DNA of 52,676 nt from Perkinsus marinus ATCC 50983 (GCF_000006405.1 NW_003200804.1:186021-238696), one strand, 5' to 3'. Shown: positions 32,366 through 43,922, counted from the stretch's first letter. The notes: generated by a model not told the origin, from the sequence alone. Numbers and translations: made by a program.

Positions 32366-33769
32366 TCACTCGCCCTCAGAAGAGACATACGACTCGAGAC
32401 TGCTGCATGTTGTGGTTGACTCTCTCCTAGAGGATGAGTTCCCGGAGGAATCATCCCCTGGAGAACACGGAAACGTCTTCTTCATTACGCCTAGAATTCT
32501 GCAATCGATTCGCTCAGTATAATACTGGTCCAGCACGACCGTTTCGGTAGGTTCATGAGGACACCTGTCATGCACAGGCTTCACACAATGAGGAAATGGT
32601 AATCACCATAGTAGCTCAGGCCAATGTCCTTCATCCTCTTGGACGTCCGCTGAGAAGTGGAGAGAGACCCGTCCCACACTGGAGGGGCTGCTCCCAGTAG
32701 CACTTTCCGACCGGTATGATATCAGGTCGCTACAGGTCAAGGCCGAGTGCCTTGCTGGAGAACTCTCCGCTTCACTGTGCTCTTCCTCTGCGGCGGCACG
32801 TGGAGTGATCGGACTGGCATCGTTCTGCAATGGGAAAACACATTTGAGGGTAGTGCTCACATCATTCCACTACTCTCCAGCTGCCGTGCGAATAAGAGTC
32901 CTTATCTGAGCTCCTCATTGAACAACAAGGAGTGAGTTCCGCACTGGGTGGGACACTCGCTTCAGAAGGCGACCGGTGCTCTTCAATCTCATCCACGGAA
33001 GCATAATTGGTGACAGTTCCTGGTGGTGACACGACAGCCACAGGAAGAGTTGTGATGATAGTCTCAGCCACAGGAGGTGTTGTGGTGATAGTCTCAGCCA
33101 CAGGAGGAGTTGTGGTGATAGTCTCAGCCACGGGAGGAGGAGTTGTGGTGATAGTCTCAGCCGGAGGAGGAGTTGTGGTGATAGTCTCAGCCTCTTCATA
33201 GACAGTTTCCAAGGAGGTACGTGAGCGTTCGACCAGAGGACCTCTTCGATGACATACCGAGGGCAGCTCGAGCGGCAAGGTGGTACGGAGACTGGCCATA
33301 TACAGTGACCTACCACGATTCGCAACAGGTTCAGAGGCGAGCGGTAGACTACATAAAATCTACAACCCGCAAGAAAGGCGATGACCGTTACTTCAGCCGA
33401 GCATATTCTTTCACAAGCTCCTCATGATCCTTCCTCAACCGTGCGGTGTCTAAAAAAGCCCCAATGCTTCCTTAAGGCGTATGCAGACAGCAGGACGTCA
33501 AAAGCAGAGTCTCTTAGCATTACACTTCTCATAATCTTCAACTCTCCACGAACCTCTTCGCCGGTAACTATTCGACATTACAAGAAATGGCCGAGCTCGA
33601 GAGGAATGCCAATAGGATCACAAGAAAGCACTACCCCCGTACTCGAGTAGACAGACTAATCTTCACGGGCATCTATGGACCCCGATCAGCTCAAGGCCCA
33701 TCACCACTACGAAGAACTGTGCCCCGAGGGAACCTACTAGACTTACCAGACTCTATGCAAGTGACTTAG
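32366..33769 (-). CDS. Unrecognised protein with a hydrophobic N-terminal region, coiled coil and Thr-Pro repeats
   Basis: Not recognised. A phase-consistent chain runs from about 33767 through short exons (TVLLCLLEYGGSAFLYRRRG, SWRVEDYEKYTARLRKD) into 33348-32874, then 32824-32607 and 32564-32366, with introns of 40-75 bp. The first part has a short hydrophobic segment followed by a charged helix (HEELVKEYARL), as in single-pass or mitochondrial membrane proteins. The middle carries five VAETITTTPP-type repeats. The C-terminal part is acidic and Ser-rich and ends SLESYVSSEGE. No ATG was found for the first exon, so the 5' end is open. The last two junctions are the best supported (phases 0 and 2 fit). 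Confidence 0.6.
33025..33195 (-). repeat. 30-33-bp coding minisatellite (VAETITTTPP)
   Basis: Five near-perfect units containing GTGATAGTCTCAGCC and GGAGGAGTTGTG on the plus strand, in frame with the minus-strand protein. Units vary by one codon, suggesting slippage. Confidence 0.9.
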
Positions 33770-33823
33770 AACACCACACGAGCTATAGAGTTCTGAAACT
33801 CTCCAAGTCGAAGGAGCCCCTCC

Positions 33824-34035
33824 TCATGCCTTGTGGGCCCTCGGCCAATTGCCTATCTTCCATCGACGACGATGCTTCTGTTCGTTCAGAGTCATGACCG
33901 GGAAGTGATTGAACTTCCGGCCTCCCACAGCCTTCAACGCTGTCACCTTACGCAAGCGATATTCATCCGGCACTGGCGGCCACTTCTCCTCTCTGAAACG
34001 GATCATATCATTTTCCAAATCAACACCCTGCCGAT
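33824..34035 (-). CDS. Orphan coding exon, probably the 3' end of a gene
   Basis: After a good acceptor (CCATCGGCAG) the frame reads GVDLENDMIRFREEKWPP through a basic region (NEQKHRRRWKIGNWPRAHKA) to a TGA at 33826-33824. Composition is clearly coding, resembling basic C-termini of mitochondrial ribosomal or RNA-binding proteins, but no family is recognised. It could be the last exon of the RRM-like gene just upstream (34349-34667) if that gene is spliced further; I could not find a junction that keeps the frame. Confidence 0.45.
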
Positions 34036-34348
34036 GGGATATATACTCAGCTAAGCTCAGGAGTTCCCACAATAAGTTTACATGCGAACTCGGGTAGTAG
34101 AAGTGTGCAGAAACCAAAAAAATCCTCCAAAATTTTCATATTGTCAGCGATACATGTAGTAGACCATGTGCATATTTTCCCACACAGACACAGAGAATTC
34201 CCTAGCGTTTTGTTTTTGACTACCTGACAATTTTCGGCCCTGAGAAATTACAAAATACCCCGACTCTTCGCCACCCACCATCGACACTATGTACAAAGCG
34301 TCCGTTCATAGCCTCGGAAGCGTGTACAGCCTGAAGTCAAAGACTGCA

Positions 34349-34667
34349 CTAGATGTGGTGACACGTTGCCCTCAGCAGCACCTCCTCAGGGTTCTCGAAG
34401 GTAACCCAAGCTCGGCCGGTGAAGAAGGGAGTTCCCTTATCACGGGAGGTCGGCGCTGCCAGCTGAACTCCACCAACTTGAGGAATAGACTTGTAGTCTG
34501 ATATCACTGTTCACAAAAGTTATAAAGATCCACGATTTACCTTTGAATAGGGCTCGTACATCAGCCACGCTGGTCCCGTAGTGCAGGCCAGTGACATTGA
34601 CGCGGAATGGGTGGATATGGTCACCCACGAGTTCAGCGAGGAGGCCTCGGGAGCGTCGAAGGATCAT
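34349..34667 (-). CDS. Small RRM-like RNA-binding protein
   Basis: Two exons (34667-34541, 34497-34349; intron 34540-34498, 43 bp) give 91 residues from ATG 34667. One RRM-like fold is suggested by an RNP2-like VNVTGL, a helix (TSVADVRALFK), and an RNP1-like GRAWVTFEN followed by a second helix (PEEVLLRA). The RNP1 position has Trp/Thr rather than canonical aromatics, closer to the quasi-RRM type of hnRNP H/F. The frame stops in the second helix, so strand 4 is missing: the end shown may be wrong, with another exon downstream. Gap to the asparaginase stop is 266 bp on the same strand. Confidence 0.5.
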
Positions 34668-34933
34668 TCTGTAACACTGTGAAATGATGACGTCAGATCG
34701 GCAACTCAGCTCAGGGATGGAGCAGTGAAAGACTGAGGAACATCAATAGTAGTGATTGTTTCCCGACAATTTGTCGGCGACAAAACGCTGAGGGGTCTCT
34801 TCTGGACTTTCATCGCTGATGTGAATTTCTGAACTTCACCGCTTCACAACTTGGACACTACTCCCCCAAAGCCTTTGAAGATATTATCGTTGCGGCCATT
34901 CTGAATAAAATGCAATAACATGCATTGAATACA

Positions 34934-36417
34934 TCACCAACATGACTTCACCAGTGAGACTTCTCCACGTATGGACATGTTGAAGGCGCTTCTGATTTGA
35001 CTCGGCGACAGGCCTCGGCCCAGGAGGTAGCTGAGCTTCGTCACAGCAGCCTCACAAGTCATGTCACCGCCAGAGATGACTCCGATCGATGATAGCTGCG
35101 ATCCAACTGCATACGCGTTCAGCTCTACCGTTCCTCGCACGCACTGGGAGCAAGCGATCACTGCCACTCCGTTGTCAATCAATCTGATACCAAAAAAACT
35201 TGTCAAAAACAGTCGAAAATTTGCAAAAAATCTGTCACTTCTAACATCGTGGGCAGGAGATTTCTCAGTGGAAAAAGCTCACGTAGATGCCTCTGTGAAA
35301 AAGAATTACCGATGTCATCGCTCTAAATCACCCTATCACCCCAGGGAGTTCACCGTGGTTAACATGCACGTGGATTGCTACCTCTTAAGCCAAGAGACGA
35401 AGTTCTTCTTACGAGCAGGGGCGTTCCCTGTGCCGTAGAGGAGCAGTACAACACCACGGACTGCGGTGTCGGCGAGTGTCTCCAAATCTGCAAAGCCAGG
35501 GACCTGAGCAGACAACACACGACTGCCTACAGACTACAACGCGTGAAGATCGCAGTGGACCACCACTGAACTGATCGCGCAAGCAACTAACACCATCCCC
35601 AAATACTCCACTGCTGACTCTCGTCAAGCCCAGAGATATCCCAAAGCAGTAACGAATCAACTCACCAGTCTAACGACAAGGATCGCGCTCTCCATTTCGG
35701 TATGTGTATGGAAGCGCCCTTTAGGTGGCGGCAGTAATAGATGCTCATTAAAGTGAATGTCAACACCGAGGGTAGCCAAAGGAGGAAAATTGGGCGAGTC
35801 GAATGCTGCTATCGATCCACTGTCAACCTAACAAGCACACCCGGGTTCGATCCCCGGCGACGGCACCGTTAATATTCCCACATCTTACCTTGACAGATCG
35901 GCAGCCTCGAAGCAGTCGCTCGTTGAAGAAGATACAAACCTCCGGAATGCTACAAAGACCTGCGCATAATCGCGCACAGCGAAGAATCAGTCCTCCAGGA
36001 TCTGTCTAGGCCCTCACCCGCGAGCAGAATTGATATGATCAAGTTCCTCCTAGCGTCACTGTGAGGCTCCCCAAAGGGCAGGATGGAACCCGTGAACACA
36101 ACCGGCTTCCCAAGATTGGCCAACATGAAGGATAGTGCACTCGCACTGTAGGCCATAGTATCCGTACCGTGAATGACCACAAAACCATCATAGTCGTAGT
36201 AGTTGTCTTCAATCGCCTGAAATGTGATCGAAAACTGTGGCTGAAACTGAACGGTGCGCATAGTTATCGCGAGAATCAATACAAGACTGGATTACTAGTT
36301 TCTTAATTTCAATTGAGTATGTATATATACGTTTCTTCTTGTTGTTTACCCAGAAACTAGCAAGGGTCTCTCAACAACGATAACAACAACGACAGTAATA
36401 ACAACAACAACGACAGC

Positions 36418-36477
<60 letters not shown>

Positions 36478-37095
36478 AACAACAACAACGACAGCAACAA
36501 TAACAACCGCAACAACAACAACGACAGCAACAACAACAACACCAATAACAACAGCAACAACAAGAAGAAGATTGAGCAGATCAGATTCCGAGGTCTAAAG
36601 AGCACCCTCCCCGTATCAAAGAACTGCTACTAATCGCATACTTTGGACATCTTTTTCCAACACCCAGGCGTAACGTCCGAGCTGTCAATCAACTCCTCGA
36701 ACTCTATGACCTAGAAAAGAGCTCAAGCAACTTCCGAAAGTGAGGGCATACTGTAAGTGAAGGCATGCCAGGTTTCTTGAGCTCCTCCAGACCGCTGATT
36801 TGCTTGTTTAGAAAGCCTTTAACGGGTCTTAATGAGCCATCCGGGCCACGCTGCATTCCTACCGTTCCACCAGTATATACAATAAGAACCTGATGAAGAA
36901 CATTCCTCTCGAAGAGGCAGCCGCCCCAGTTACCTTAGTGCTGCCCTCAGCGGCTGCGGAACCCTCTATCTGGGTACTCATAAGAGACTGTGAATTGCTG
37001 CTTCGATGAGAGTCGACGAGGTGGTCCTCTGGTCTGTCCACCACGTGATGAGGGGCACTGCTGGACATAGCAATGAGTGCATCATCGGTAGACAT
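34934..37095 (-). CDS. Type I (cytosolic, AnsA-like) L-asparaginase
   Basis: Hydrolyses L-asparagine to aspartate and ammonia. Eight exons (introns 36933-36890, 36751-36711, 36641-36217, 36017-35960, 35888-35828, 35665-35504, 35381-35184) sum to 1,173 nt, 390 residues. Both catalytic signatures are present: VLIVYTGGTVGM with the nucleophile Thr, and HGTDTMAYSAS with the second Thr and Asp. AnsA family marks follow: GSILPFGEPHSDARRNL, IPEVCIFFN, ACSQCVRG and SGGDMTCEAA. It ends soon after MSIRGEVSL, as bacterial AnsA does. About 55 N-terminal residues are Ser-rich extension without a clear targeting signal; start ATG 37095. Intron 3 (425 bp) is unusually long because it holds a microsatellite, and intron 5 contains a tRNA-like sequence. 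Confidence 0.93.
35829..35888 (+). other. tRNA 3'-half-like sequence inside an asparaginase intron
   Basis: On the plus strand, antisense to the gene, CCGGG-TTCGATC-CCCGG (35841-35857) is a perfect T-arm with a 5-bp stem and canonical B box, followed by CGACGGC-A-CC, which looks like an acceptor 3' strand. The 5' acceptor, D and anticodon arms are not recognisable upstream, where asparaginase exon 6 begins. It is a tRNA 3' half, perhaps from a tRNA-derived SINE, making up most of a 61-bp intron. Confidence 0.6.
36368..36566. repeat. (AAC)n microsatellite with ACG/AAT interruptions
   Basis: About 200 bp dominated by AAC triplets with interspersed ACG, AGC and AAT, inside asparaginase intron 3. 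It explains why that intron is about nine times the usual length here. Confidence 0.95.
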
Positions 37096-37097
37096 GG

Positions 37098-37340
37098 TCA
37101 AAGATGATAACCTCTGAGCTGCATACGGTTGGAGCCTGTTAGTCTCTTCTGAACGCGGGTGAATTTTTTCCTAACGGTTATTGAATACCCTACAGAACTC
37201 AAGGTCCAGCAGCGTCCATCAAATTCAGTAAAATAAACAGCAGGATTGATCATATCAAGTGATAATGGGGTCGATCTCAACAAGCTTGGGAGAATCATAT
37301 CGGGCTGAAGCCTATAGGATCCATAGCTGGAGGAGCGAGC

Positions 37341-37375
<35 letters not shown>

Positions 37376-37397
37376 TAAAAGCTTTCGAGTGACTCAT
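37098..37397 (-). other. Ser-run reading frame upstream of the asparaginase
   Basis: An ATG frame of 99 codons, MSHSKAFTSS..., contains 11 consecutive Ser codons from a (TCA)n tract (about 37343-37376) and ends at a TGA one base before the asparaginase ATG. It could be an upstream reading frame in the asparaginase leader, a small gene, or chance. The rest of the sequence has mixed composition and no known motif. The whole 37096-37736 interval has no better candidate. Confidence 0.25.
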
Positions 37398-37736
37398 TCA
37401 GTGATGCGAATCAACACCTCCGAGTGGAGCCACGAGTACAGCCGAAAACAGGAAAGCATCTCCACAACAAAGCTGGGTTACACTCAACAGGGGCTACCGG
37501 CGTCCTTTTCTATACCAACCATGACGCAATCGTACACATGACGCACAAAGTAAACAATAACAGGAGGAGACAGGGAATACATTCGTTGACAAAAAAACAA
37601 TCGAAGAATGAAACCACTCGTCGAGATCTTTTCAGAGAATACGCGTTCACAAAAGATTAATGTTATCATCGCCAGCACATACACCGTCAATGATGAACAC
37701 AATGACATTAACAGTGATGGTAGAACGCTGCAGCAG

Positions 37737-38944
37737 CTATCCGGAAGATGAGCTGCTGTCGGTACTCTGAATTGCCAGCCTGAGCTGATCTATAATCCCC
37801 TCGACGAATTCGTCGGAGTTGAGGGCAGCCTGGAGGGCCGAACGAAGTGTCTCAGTGGTGTAATCGTCTCCCGTCTCGAACGATGAAGTACCATGGGACT
37901 CAATTTCTTCGTCAGTTCGATGCGTGCTTTGAATATTGTTTGAAATTTCGTCAACGCGATGATCAGTCGACCTTCCTCCTGAAGTCGGAGAGCAGCTCGA
38001 GTTCGACTTCTCAAAAGACAGTGGCGGCGACTCCTGACATCAACGAGAGCATGAAGAATATCTCACTTCAGGGGGGGAGGGGGCAATTCAAACAACGTGC
38101 TCTCCGTCGTTACCTCTTGTCGACTCTGCGTGTCACCGTCTATGGGAGCCCCTTGTGCTGGCAGCCTCAGCCTTCCGAGTCCTCGACCTAACGTGAACGA
38201 GGGGTGGCTGGCGGCGGCAGCGGTGGACTTGGTCCTCCTTAGGGCCTCGAGCAATTGCCCCATGCCCAAGTCGTCACCAGCTTGGGTACACCGTGAAGAG
38301 CCGTCGAGGAAGGCGCTCATGACACAGAATTTTATCTGCAACAGAACCGGCGCTCGATGAGAAGACATCACCGGTTGAGATGAACCTACACGATCAGTGC
38401 TTGCAGAATTCGGGCACCACACTGCCAGCACTAAACCATCGACTGACCTACACACAAGACCAATAGGGCATGACGCTCCGACGAGAGCAGCGTTCACCTG
38501 AAGTGGAATGTCTGACCATGGCTCTCCGGGGAGACTTGCGTGTCAATCTCAACACTCCAGAGGAAGGATGAGGTGTCCACCCCGAGGATCGCAGCGAACA
38601 GAGGCTGCTTAGTCGAGGCACCAATGGCGCGCGCGATCGTGAAACCTCCGCCCGCCTCTAGCTGTCGCCACTCCAAGGCGTCATCAGATTCATCCGAACA
38701 CTTCAACATGTAAACCTTCGCCTCCCTACACAACAAACATAAACGTCTCCGATAAGACGCTCCTCGCCACTCACGGGACAAAAATAAGCAATTCCATGGC
38801 AGTCGGCACAGTTGGGGATTGCGACGTGGCGCCCGTCCTCTGGACTGTGTCGTGCTGTTGCTGTTGAGGTCGTTTATCCTCCCGCTCGTCCAGATGGGCT
38901 ATCAATTGATAGCGACCCCATCGGCCGGCATGCTGAGCATCCAT
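37737..38944 (-). CDS. Protein with an N-terminal PH/EVH1-like region, otherwise unrecognised
   Basis: Five exons (introns 38774-38726, 38497-38448, 38389-38336, 38113-38034) with consistent phases give 324 residues from ATG 38944, or 275 from ATG 38797. Residues after the first intron read EAKVYMLKC...WRQLEAGGGFTIAR, later TFHFRSVDGLVLAVW. This pattern of strand-rich sequence with WxxLxxGGG and a terminal FHFRS segment resembles EVH1/WH1 or RanBD-type PH folds, which bind short peptides or Ran; this is a tentative fold guess. Then come an Arg/Gly/Leu region, a Ser-rich acidic region and a terminal helix (ALNSDEFVEGIIDQLRLAI). It lies 184 bp downstream of the GST-fusion stop on the same strand. 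Confidence 0.6.
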
Positions 38945-39128
38945 ACAAAGTGGAGGCACTGTATGAACTGAGTCGGAACGCCGTCCCCCACCCCGTGAAA
39001 GCTCAACAGTAATGATACTAATAACATCAAATTCATGTAGTGCTACATTGAGTGCCACATTCGCCCCAAGGTCCCAGTGGCAGTATGTGGACTTGACCGC
39101 GTGTCCAACCATCATCACGAACTGTCTG

Positions 39129-41680
39129 CTACGATGCATGGTGGCCGTGGTGCTGCCCTCCGTGATGACGAGCCGCGTGGTGCTCAGTATGGCCAGGCGG
39201 CCGCTTGTGATGATGATGCGCAACATAATGATGATGATGATGATTACCTCGCCCACGGTCCCCTGATAGAACAACTAAGATAGACATCGCAACAAGCTCT
39301 CCACCCACCTGGCTGCCCAGACACGTCAAGTGGTGCCTGCATCTCCATGGCAGGTGGGAGCCCCATCACCGTTGAGCTCAGCACATGCTTGTAAGCCCCA
39401 CTAGAGGGAACGCTCGGCCTCCGCTGAATCGTGGGGGAGACCGGGAACATACTCTGGCTCGATACGGCCACGAGGCTTTTTGGAATCGCATCATCCAAGC
39501 CTTGGCCCGGCTTTTGACCGAGAGCCCCCCAAGTCATCGGCAATGGGAATAACGGAGACGATGTGCCCGACGCTAAAGGATTCCCCATCAACAGAGAAGA
39601 CGATCTCCTCTCTGCAGGGTACTCCTCTCGAAGGCTTACAGACCCTAGGGGCGACTGAGGTCCATGCAAAGCTGCAGTAGCAATAGCACTCCCCCTGCTG
39701 GAATCAACATCAGCTGCATGGCGAATTAGCGTGGCACCTCCAACACCGTCCTGCTCCATCGGTAATGGAGAAGCTGGTCGAGCGAAGGCTGCCGGAGCCG
39801 ACCGTGTTGCTTCTTTCGTGATGGGAGGACTGCCCCCTCCAACGTTCAAAGAGAGAGCCCCGAATCGACCCCCCGCCTCTGGTAGCAGCCGCCTCCTGTC
39901 ACTATTTCGTCCAAAGTGCTGACCCTCAGCCACCAGCTGAATCGACTGCTGCTCGGCCACGCTGGAATGATCAAGCTCCTCTTCCTTGATCACCTGCCCA
40001 TCCATGGGTCCACTCGTCATCTGCTCAACATCCCCGACTGGCAGAGAGAGAAAGGCAGCATCTACCGAAGCCGGCCCTCCCAAAGTACCCCTACTGCCTT
40101 CAAGACGGCCACAGGCGCTCTTGGTCACCTTCCCCCTCACGCCTAGCCCCCCGCCATGTACGACACCAGGCGACTTCCTCCCCGCACCCTTGCCACCGAT
40201 CAGAGGCTGTCGAGGTGACTTTCTGGCACCAGTCGCCAACACTGCTGACTTCGGCTTAGATGAGCTGCCCTCGTGCGACCGAGCGTCGGCCCTACCCTTC
40301 TCGGGAGTGCCCGACGTGCCCTGCCGTAATGCAGCAGCCCTAGACTCTCGCAACACCGATGCCCTGGTGGATCTAGGTGAGGGCCAGTACTTCACAGAGG
40401 AAGCTGGTGAGAGCCTCTTGACAGATGTCGAGCAACGCGGGGAAGTCGCCATCCCACTTGGCTTCACTTTAAGCTCTTTCTTCGTACTAGAACAGCCACG
40501 TTTCACAGGAGATGGGGTAGCAGTACCTCTCACAGAGCCAGCAGCCGAGCTCCCTCTCCCCTTAGGGCTCCCCTCACTCGATCCTTTTCCCTCGCTGTGG
40601 ATTTTAGATGCAAGATGCTTCCCTCCACCAGCGCTATTCTGTCTGCCATCATTGTTCCCAGACCCTCTACTGGCCCGCGGTTCCACTCGGGGTGTACCAG
40701 AGGTCCGCCCAGCCTCGAATTTAGCCGCAACCTCGAGAGCAGATTCCTTCCTGTTATCACTTCCCGCTGCTGCCCACAGACCATCAGACTTGTTCGAAAC
40801 AAATTTTCGGATTATCGATAAGTCGGTCATCCTCTCCCACCAAGCGCGAACGCGAGGGAAATCAGCCAACCCTAAAAAATTGTGCTCTACCGTAAACGCC
40901 CCTCATTGCTACCTAGACTGACCAGCCCCTGCGCAGCTCCTTCCGACATAATCTGAGCAGCCGACAACTTCGCCACTCCTAATACTGCGAGAACTCACAG
41001 TAATTGCGAAGATATCAGCCAGTGAAATGGACGTCGTGGCCGGCACCAGGAAACCGTGACTGTGCTCATGCCCAAGTAAACGCTCCATTTCCCTCAGTGC
41101 CGTCTCGATGTCCTGCCCAGCTCTGTTGGTGATCCTCGTACTGGGAGAGACAGCACCTGGCCAGACCGTAACAGGATGGATCAGCATGTTCACAGGCCCC
41201 ACCCATAGCCTGATAAATAAGTAGTGCTATCGGCACCTCCAACTCTCTAGCTATGAAGTCCACGGCTGAGTCCACCGCGGCCTGACGCAGATGTCACCAT
41301 AATCGCCACCTCCCTTTACTTACCTCCATCGCAAAATTCCCTCCCAGTAAATCGCAGTCTCTACGGAGCCTCGCAATGTACCGACAGATCGCCGGCGTCG
41401 AGAAGACAAACCACTTCTTCTGAGCTGAGCTCCTATGCTCCACCACCCGCGCCATCGGATAACTGCAAAAAGGATCCTGCCTCTCTAACGGACGCATCAC
41501 TCACTTCTGCACTGCAACCTGGGGGAACTTGCTCCGCCGTGCATCTACGAATTTGACTTTCACTTCAGCTATGGCGGCTACCAGCTGAACCCGCTTGGTC
41601 TTGTAATGTCCAGGGAAGCCGCTGACCACAATATCGTCGAGGTACTGCTCATGAGTCGCGGCGAACCCGGCTGATGCCAT
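39129..41680 (-). CDS. GST-like domain fused to a long disordered basic region with a His-rich tail
   Basis: Seven exons (introns 41504-41463, 41323-41282, 41202-41157, 40998-40953, 40912-40872, 39308-39263) sum to 2,289 nt, 762 residues. Residues 1-225 form a glutathione-S-transferase-type fold: thioredoxin-like N-domain (VSGFPGHYKTKR, STPAICRYIARL) and helical C-domain (TTSISLADIFAIT, FPRVRAWWERM). This is closest in style to the GST domains of eEF1B-gamma and aminoacyl-tRNA synthetases, used for complex assembly. The remaining 500 or so residues are Ser/Pro/Gly/Lys-rich and probably disordered, with many SP/TP sites. The last exon is extremely His-rich (NHHHHHYVAHHHH, HHGGQHHGHH). No EF1G C-terminal domain is present. 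Start ATG 41680; the upstream in-frame codons include no ATG. Catalysis is doubtful as no clear Ser/Tyr/Cys active site stands out. Confidence 0.85.
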
Positions 41681-41700
41681 TAAAAATATAATACTGCCCA

Positions 41701-42342
41701 CATATCGCCAATCCTCGGATGGCGAAGGGATAAACCAGAATTCCGTTCCACTGGAAAAGAAACAAAACTCCCCTCATCGTTCAACCTACCATGTTCTCGG
41801 AAAAGATCAATTTTTACAAAAAAACGTCCGACAGAAAATTGTGGAATCTGCTGATAAAAAACTCCGCCTTTTTCAGCTGACTCAACGTGCAAAGGATGTC
41901 TCCTAACCTCCTTCCCCCCCACGACCCGATACAGTAACTTTATTAGACCCCCGCAATCTCCGAGGCGTTGCTACCGCACCGAACAGCAGCGTCAGTTGTG
42001 CCTGGCAAGTGCTGTATTACATAGTCTATTCTACTCGACCGTCGATTTCTGATCATTATATAACTCGGGGAAACTGATCGGACTCCCCCGAGACAGCATC
42101 CACCCTCCTCACTACTACCCTGTCTCATTATATGCCCTTTACACGGAGTATTGCCGTCCCCATCTGAGGCACTATGGCATCTTGTCCACCGGTACTGGAA
42201 GGTTCATTGGTGGGTCAGTCAGTAAAGGAGAACAAACTGCGTCGAAGCCCCCCCCCTCGAAGAAAAGCACTCGCTGCACTACGACAGAATCGATAAACCC
42301 CTTCCAACTCCAACAAGCATGAGCAACAGATACTAGAAAGTG
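41701..42342. other. Intergenic interval
   Basis: No gene supported; short frames here begin at non-ATG codons. It should hold the promoter of the GST-fusion gene and the 3' end of the next gene's transcript. Confidence 0.5.
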
Positions 42343-43922
42343 TCAAGTCAGGCCTACTAATTTGATGAGGCCGTACATGCCAAGTAAAGACCATATTCCT
42401 ATGAGCAATACCCCTATATTCACCGTCTTCTCGATACGCTCGAGAAATGCCTGTCCCTTTCCAACCAAGTCTATAGCACTGCCCTGTCGCCTCATAGCAC
42501 CTCGATCAACAGGTGGGGGCATCCTTTCCACCGAGTCCTGCAATACGCGCTGTCGTCGTCGGCGGACTTCGCGATTTTCCGGCTGTTGCCGAGCCAGCTC
42601 CCCCGCAGCCACAGCTACGTCACACTCCAACTCGCCATCACCAAACATGTCCACAGCGTTCGAATCACGAGATGCCGGACTGCTGCCACTCTCCTCTACC
42701 GAATCTGCCCTACCTCTGCTTCGCTCCGCTCGAGATCGTTTTTCTTTCTGCCAGTTTTCATGCTCGCTCTCTAACCACATTTCCAAGTCTCTCAGAGTAG
42801 CCCCAATGAAAGCCGCAACGTCCTCGCTTGCCAGGAAGTCCACAGCTGCGGACACATACCTCGACACAGCTGCTACAAATCTATCAGTGTTGGTAGAGTG
42901 CAACGCAGCTAACCCACCAACAACCAAACGATGCGCACTCTGGCCCGCAGCTCTACACTGTGGTGACGCGATAACGTCCATAATCCGCATCCACAGCTCT
43001 CCCAGTAGGACTACTATTTGACGTGCCTCAGGTGTGCTCGCCGCCCCCACGCTTTCCCGAAGCAGCACTCTCGTCGCCTGCTGTGTCCTCGCATACTCCT
43101 CACTAGTCACTGCCTTCGACCCATAGGCAACCACCGTCGACACGACTCTACCAGCATGCTGAGCCCTTCGCGGTGTGAGCTGATTCAGAGCTGCTAGAAG
43201 AGGGGTTATCAAGGGGTATATAGGGGAAATTCTCGCCAGGACCGGCCCGACCATACGATGCACCGTCGACTGAGATAAGGTACAGATGCAAGCTCCACGA
43301 CATCAAGGCCCCCCCGCCTGCACCTACTACCTGCACCTTATCCTTGGTCATCGAAGCCGCAGCCTTAGTCGCACTCACTGCCGATCGCCCCACCCACAAT
43401 GGCGCTGTCACAGGTAGGAAGAACGCATTCCAGGCCATCTCCGTGTAGGACATATGCATCATGGGACTGCCCTCTGGCGGACCATCCTCATCGTGGTGGT
43501 CGGAAGTGGTAGAGTCTGAGAGCAATCGTCAAGCCCTTCCTAGCCCCCATAGGATACCTCCCTCCACCCCGTCCGAGGGGCCCTCCATCCTCCCAACAAG
43601 TCCTGAGTGATTCAACTGCCTCGCCAGACGATTAAGGTCCTCCTGCAACACAGCCCTCTCCTCTTCTTGTCTGGCCTGAGGCTCTACCGTAATGATGTCG
43701 ACTCAGCCCAGGCTGCATTACCAGCTCTCCTGTGAGGTGCCTCTTGAAGATCACAGATGAGGAGCGTTGACGAGGCCCTTCACACGAACGTTCCTACCAC
43801 CCCACTTAGTAAGCCGATACCATCACATGGTCAACTCCTACATGGGCTATAAAGCCGTTCTCTGAGAGACAACCCTCATCGAGCGTCGGCCCAGCAGGAC
43901 CAGCCTCTTCTGCCGTCAGCAT
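42343..43922 (-). CDS. Unrecognised protein with a C-terminal membrane segment
   Basis: Five exons (introns 43841-43794, 43721-43682, 43557-43516, 43336-43270) sum to 1,383 nt, 460 residues. Order: acidic start (MLTAEEAGPAGPTLDEG); coiled-coil-like EEERAVLQEDLNRLARQL; an amphipathic, Ala-rich region (WNAFFLPVTAPLWVG, AVSATKAAASMTKDK); a long helical domain; a charged Arg/Glu linker; and a final hydrophobic helix (VNIGVLLIGIWSLLGMYGLI) six residues from the end. That arrangement is typical of tail-anchored or hairpin membrane proteins of ER or lipid droplets. The Ala/Thr/Lys repeats next to a perilipin-like gene hint at a lipid-droplet role, which is only inference. Confidence 0.7.

Noticed and set aside
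36357-36605. 82-codon poly-Leu frame
   Set aside because: Produced by the (AAC)n microsatellite read on the other strand inside an intron.
39986-40921. 311-codon plus-strand reading frame
   Set aside because: Antisense to the large exon of the GST-fusion gene, whose frame is tied to conserved GST motifs and phased introns; the plus frame is a compositional shadow.
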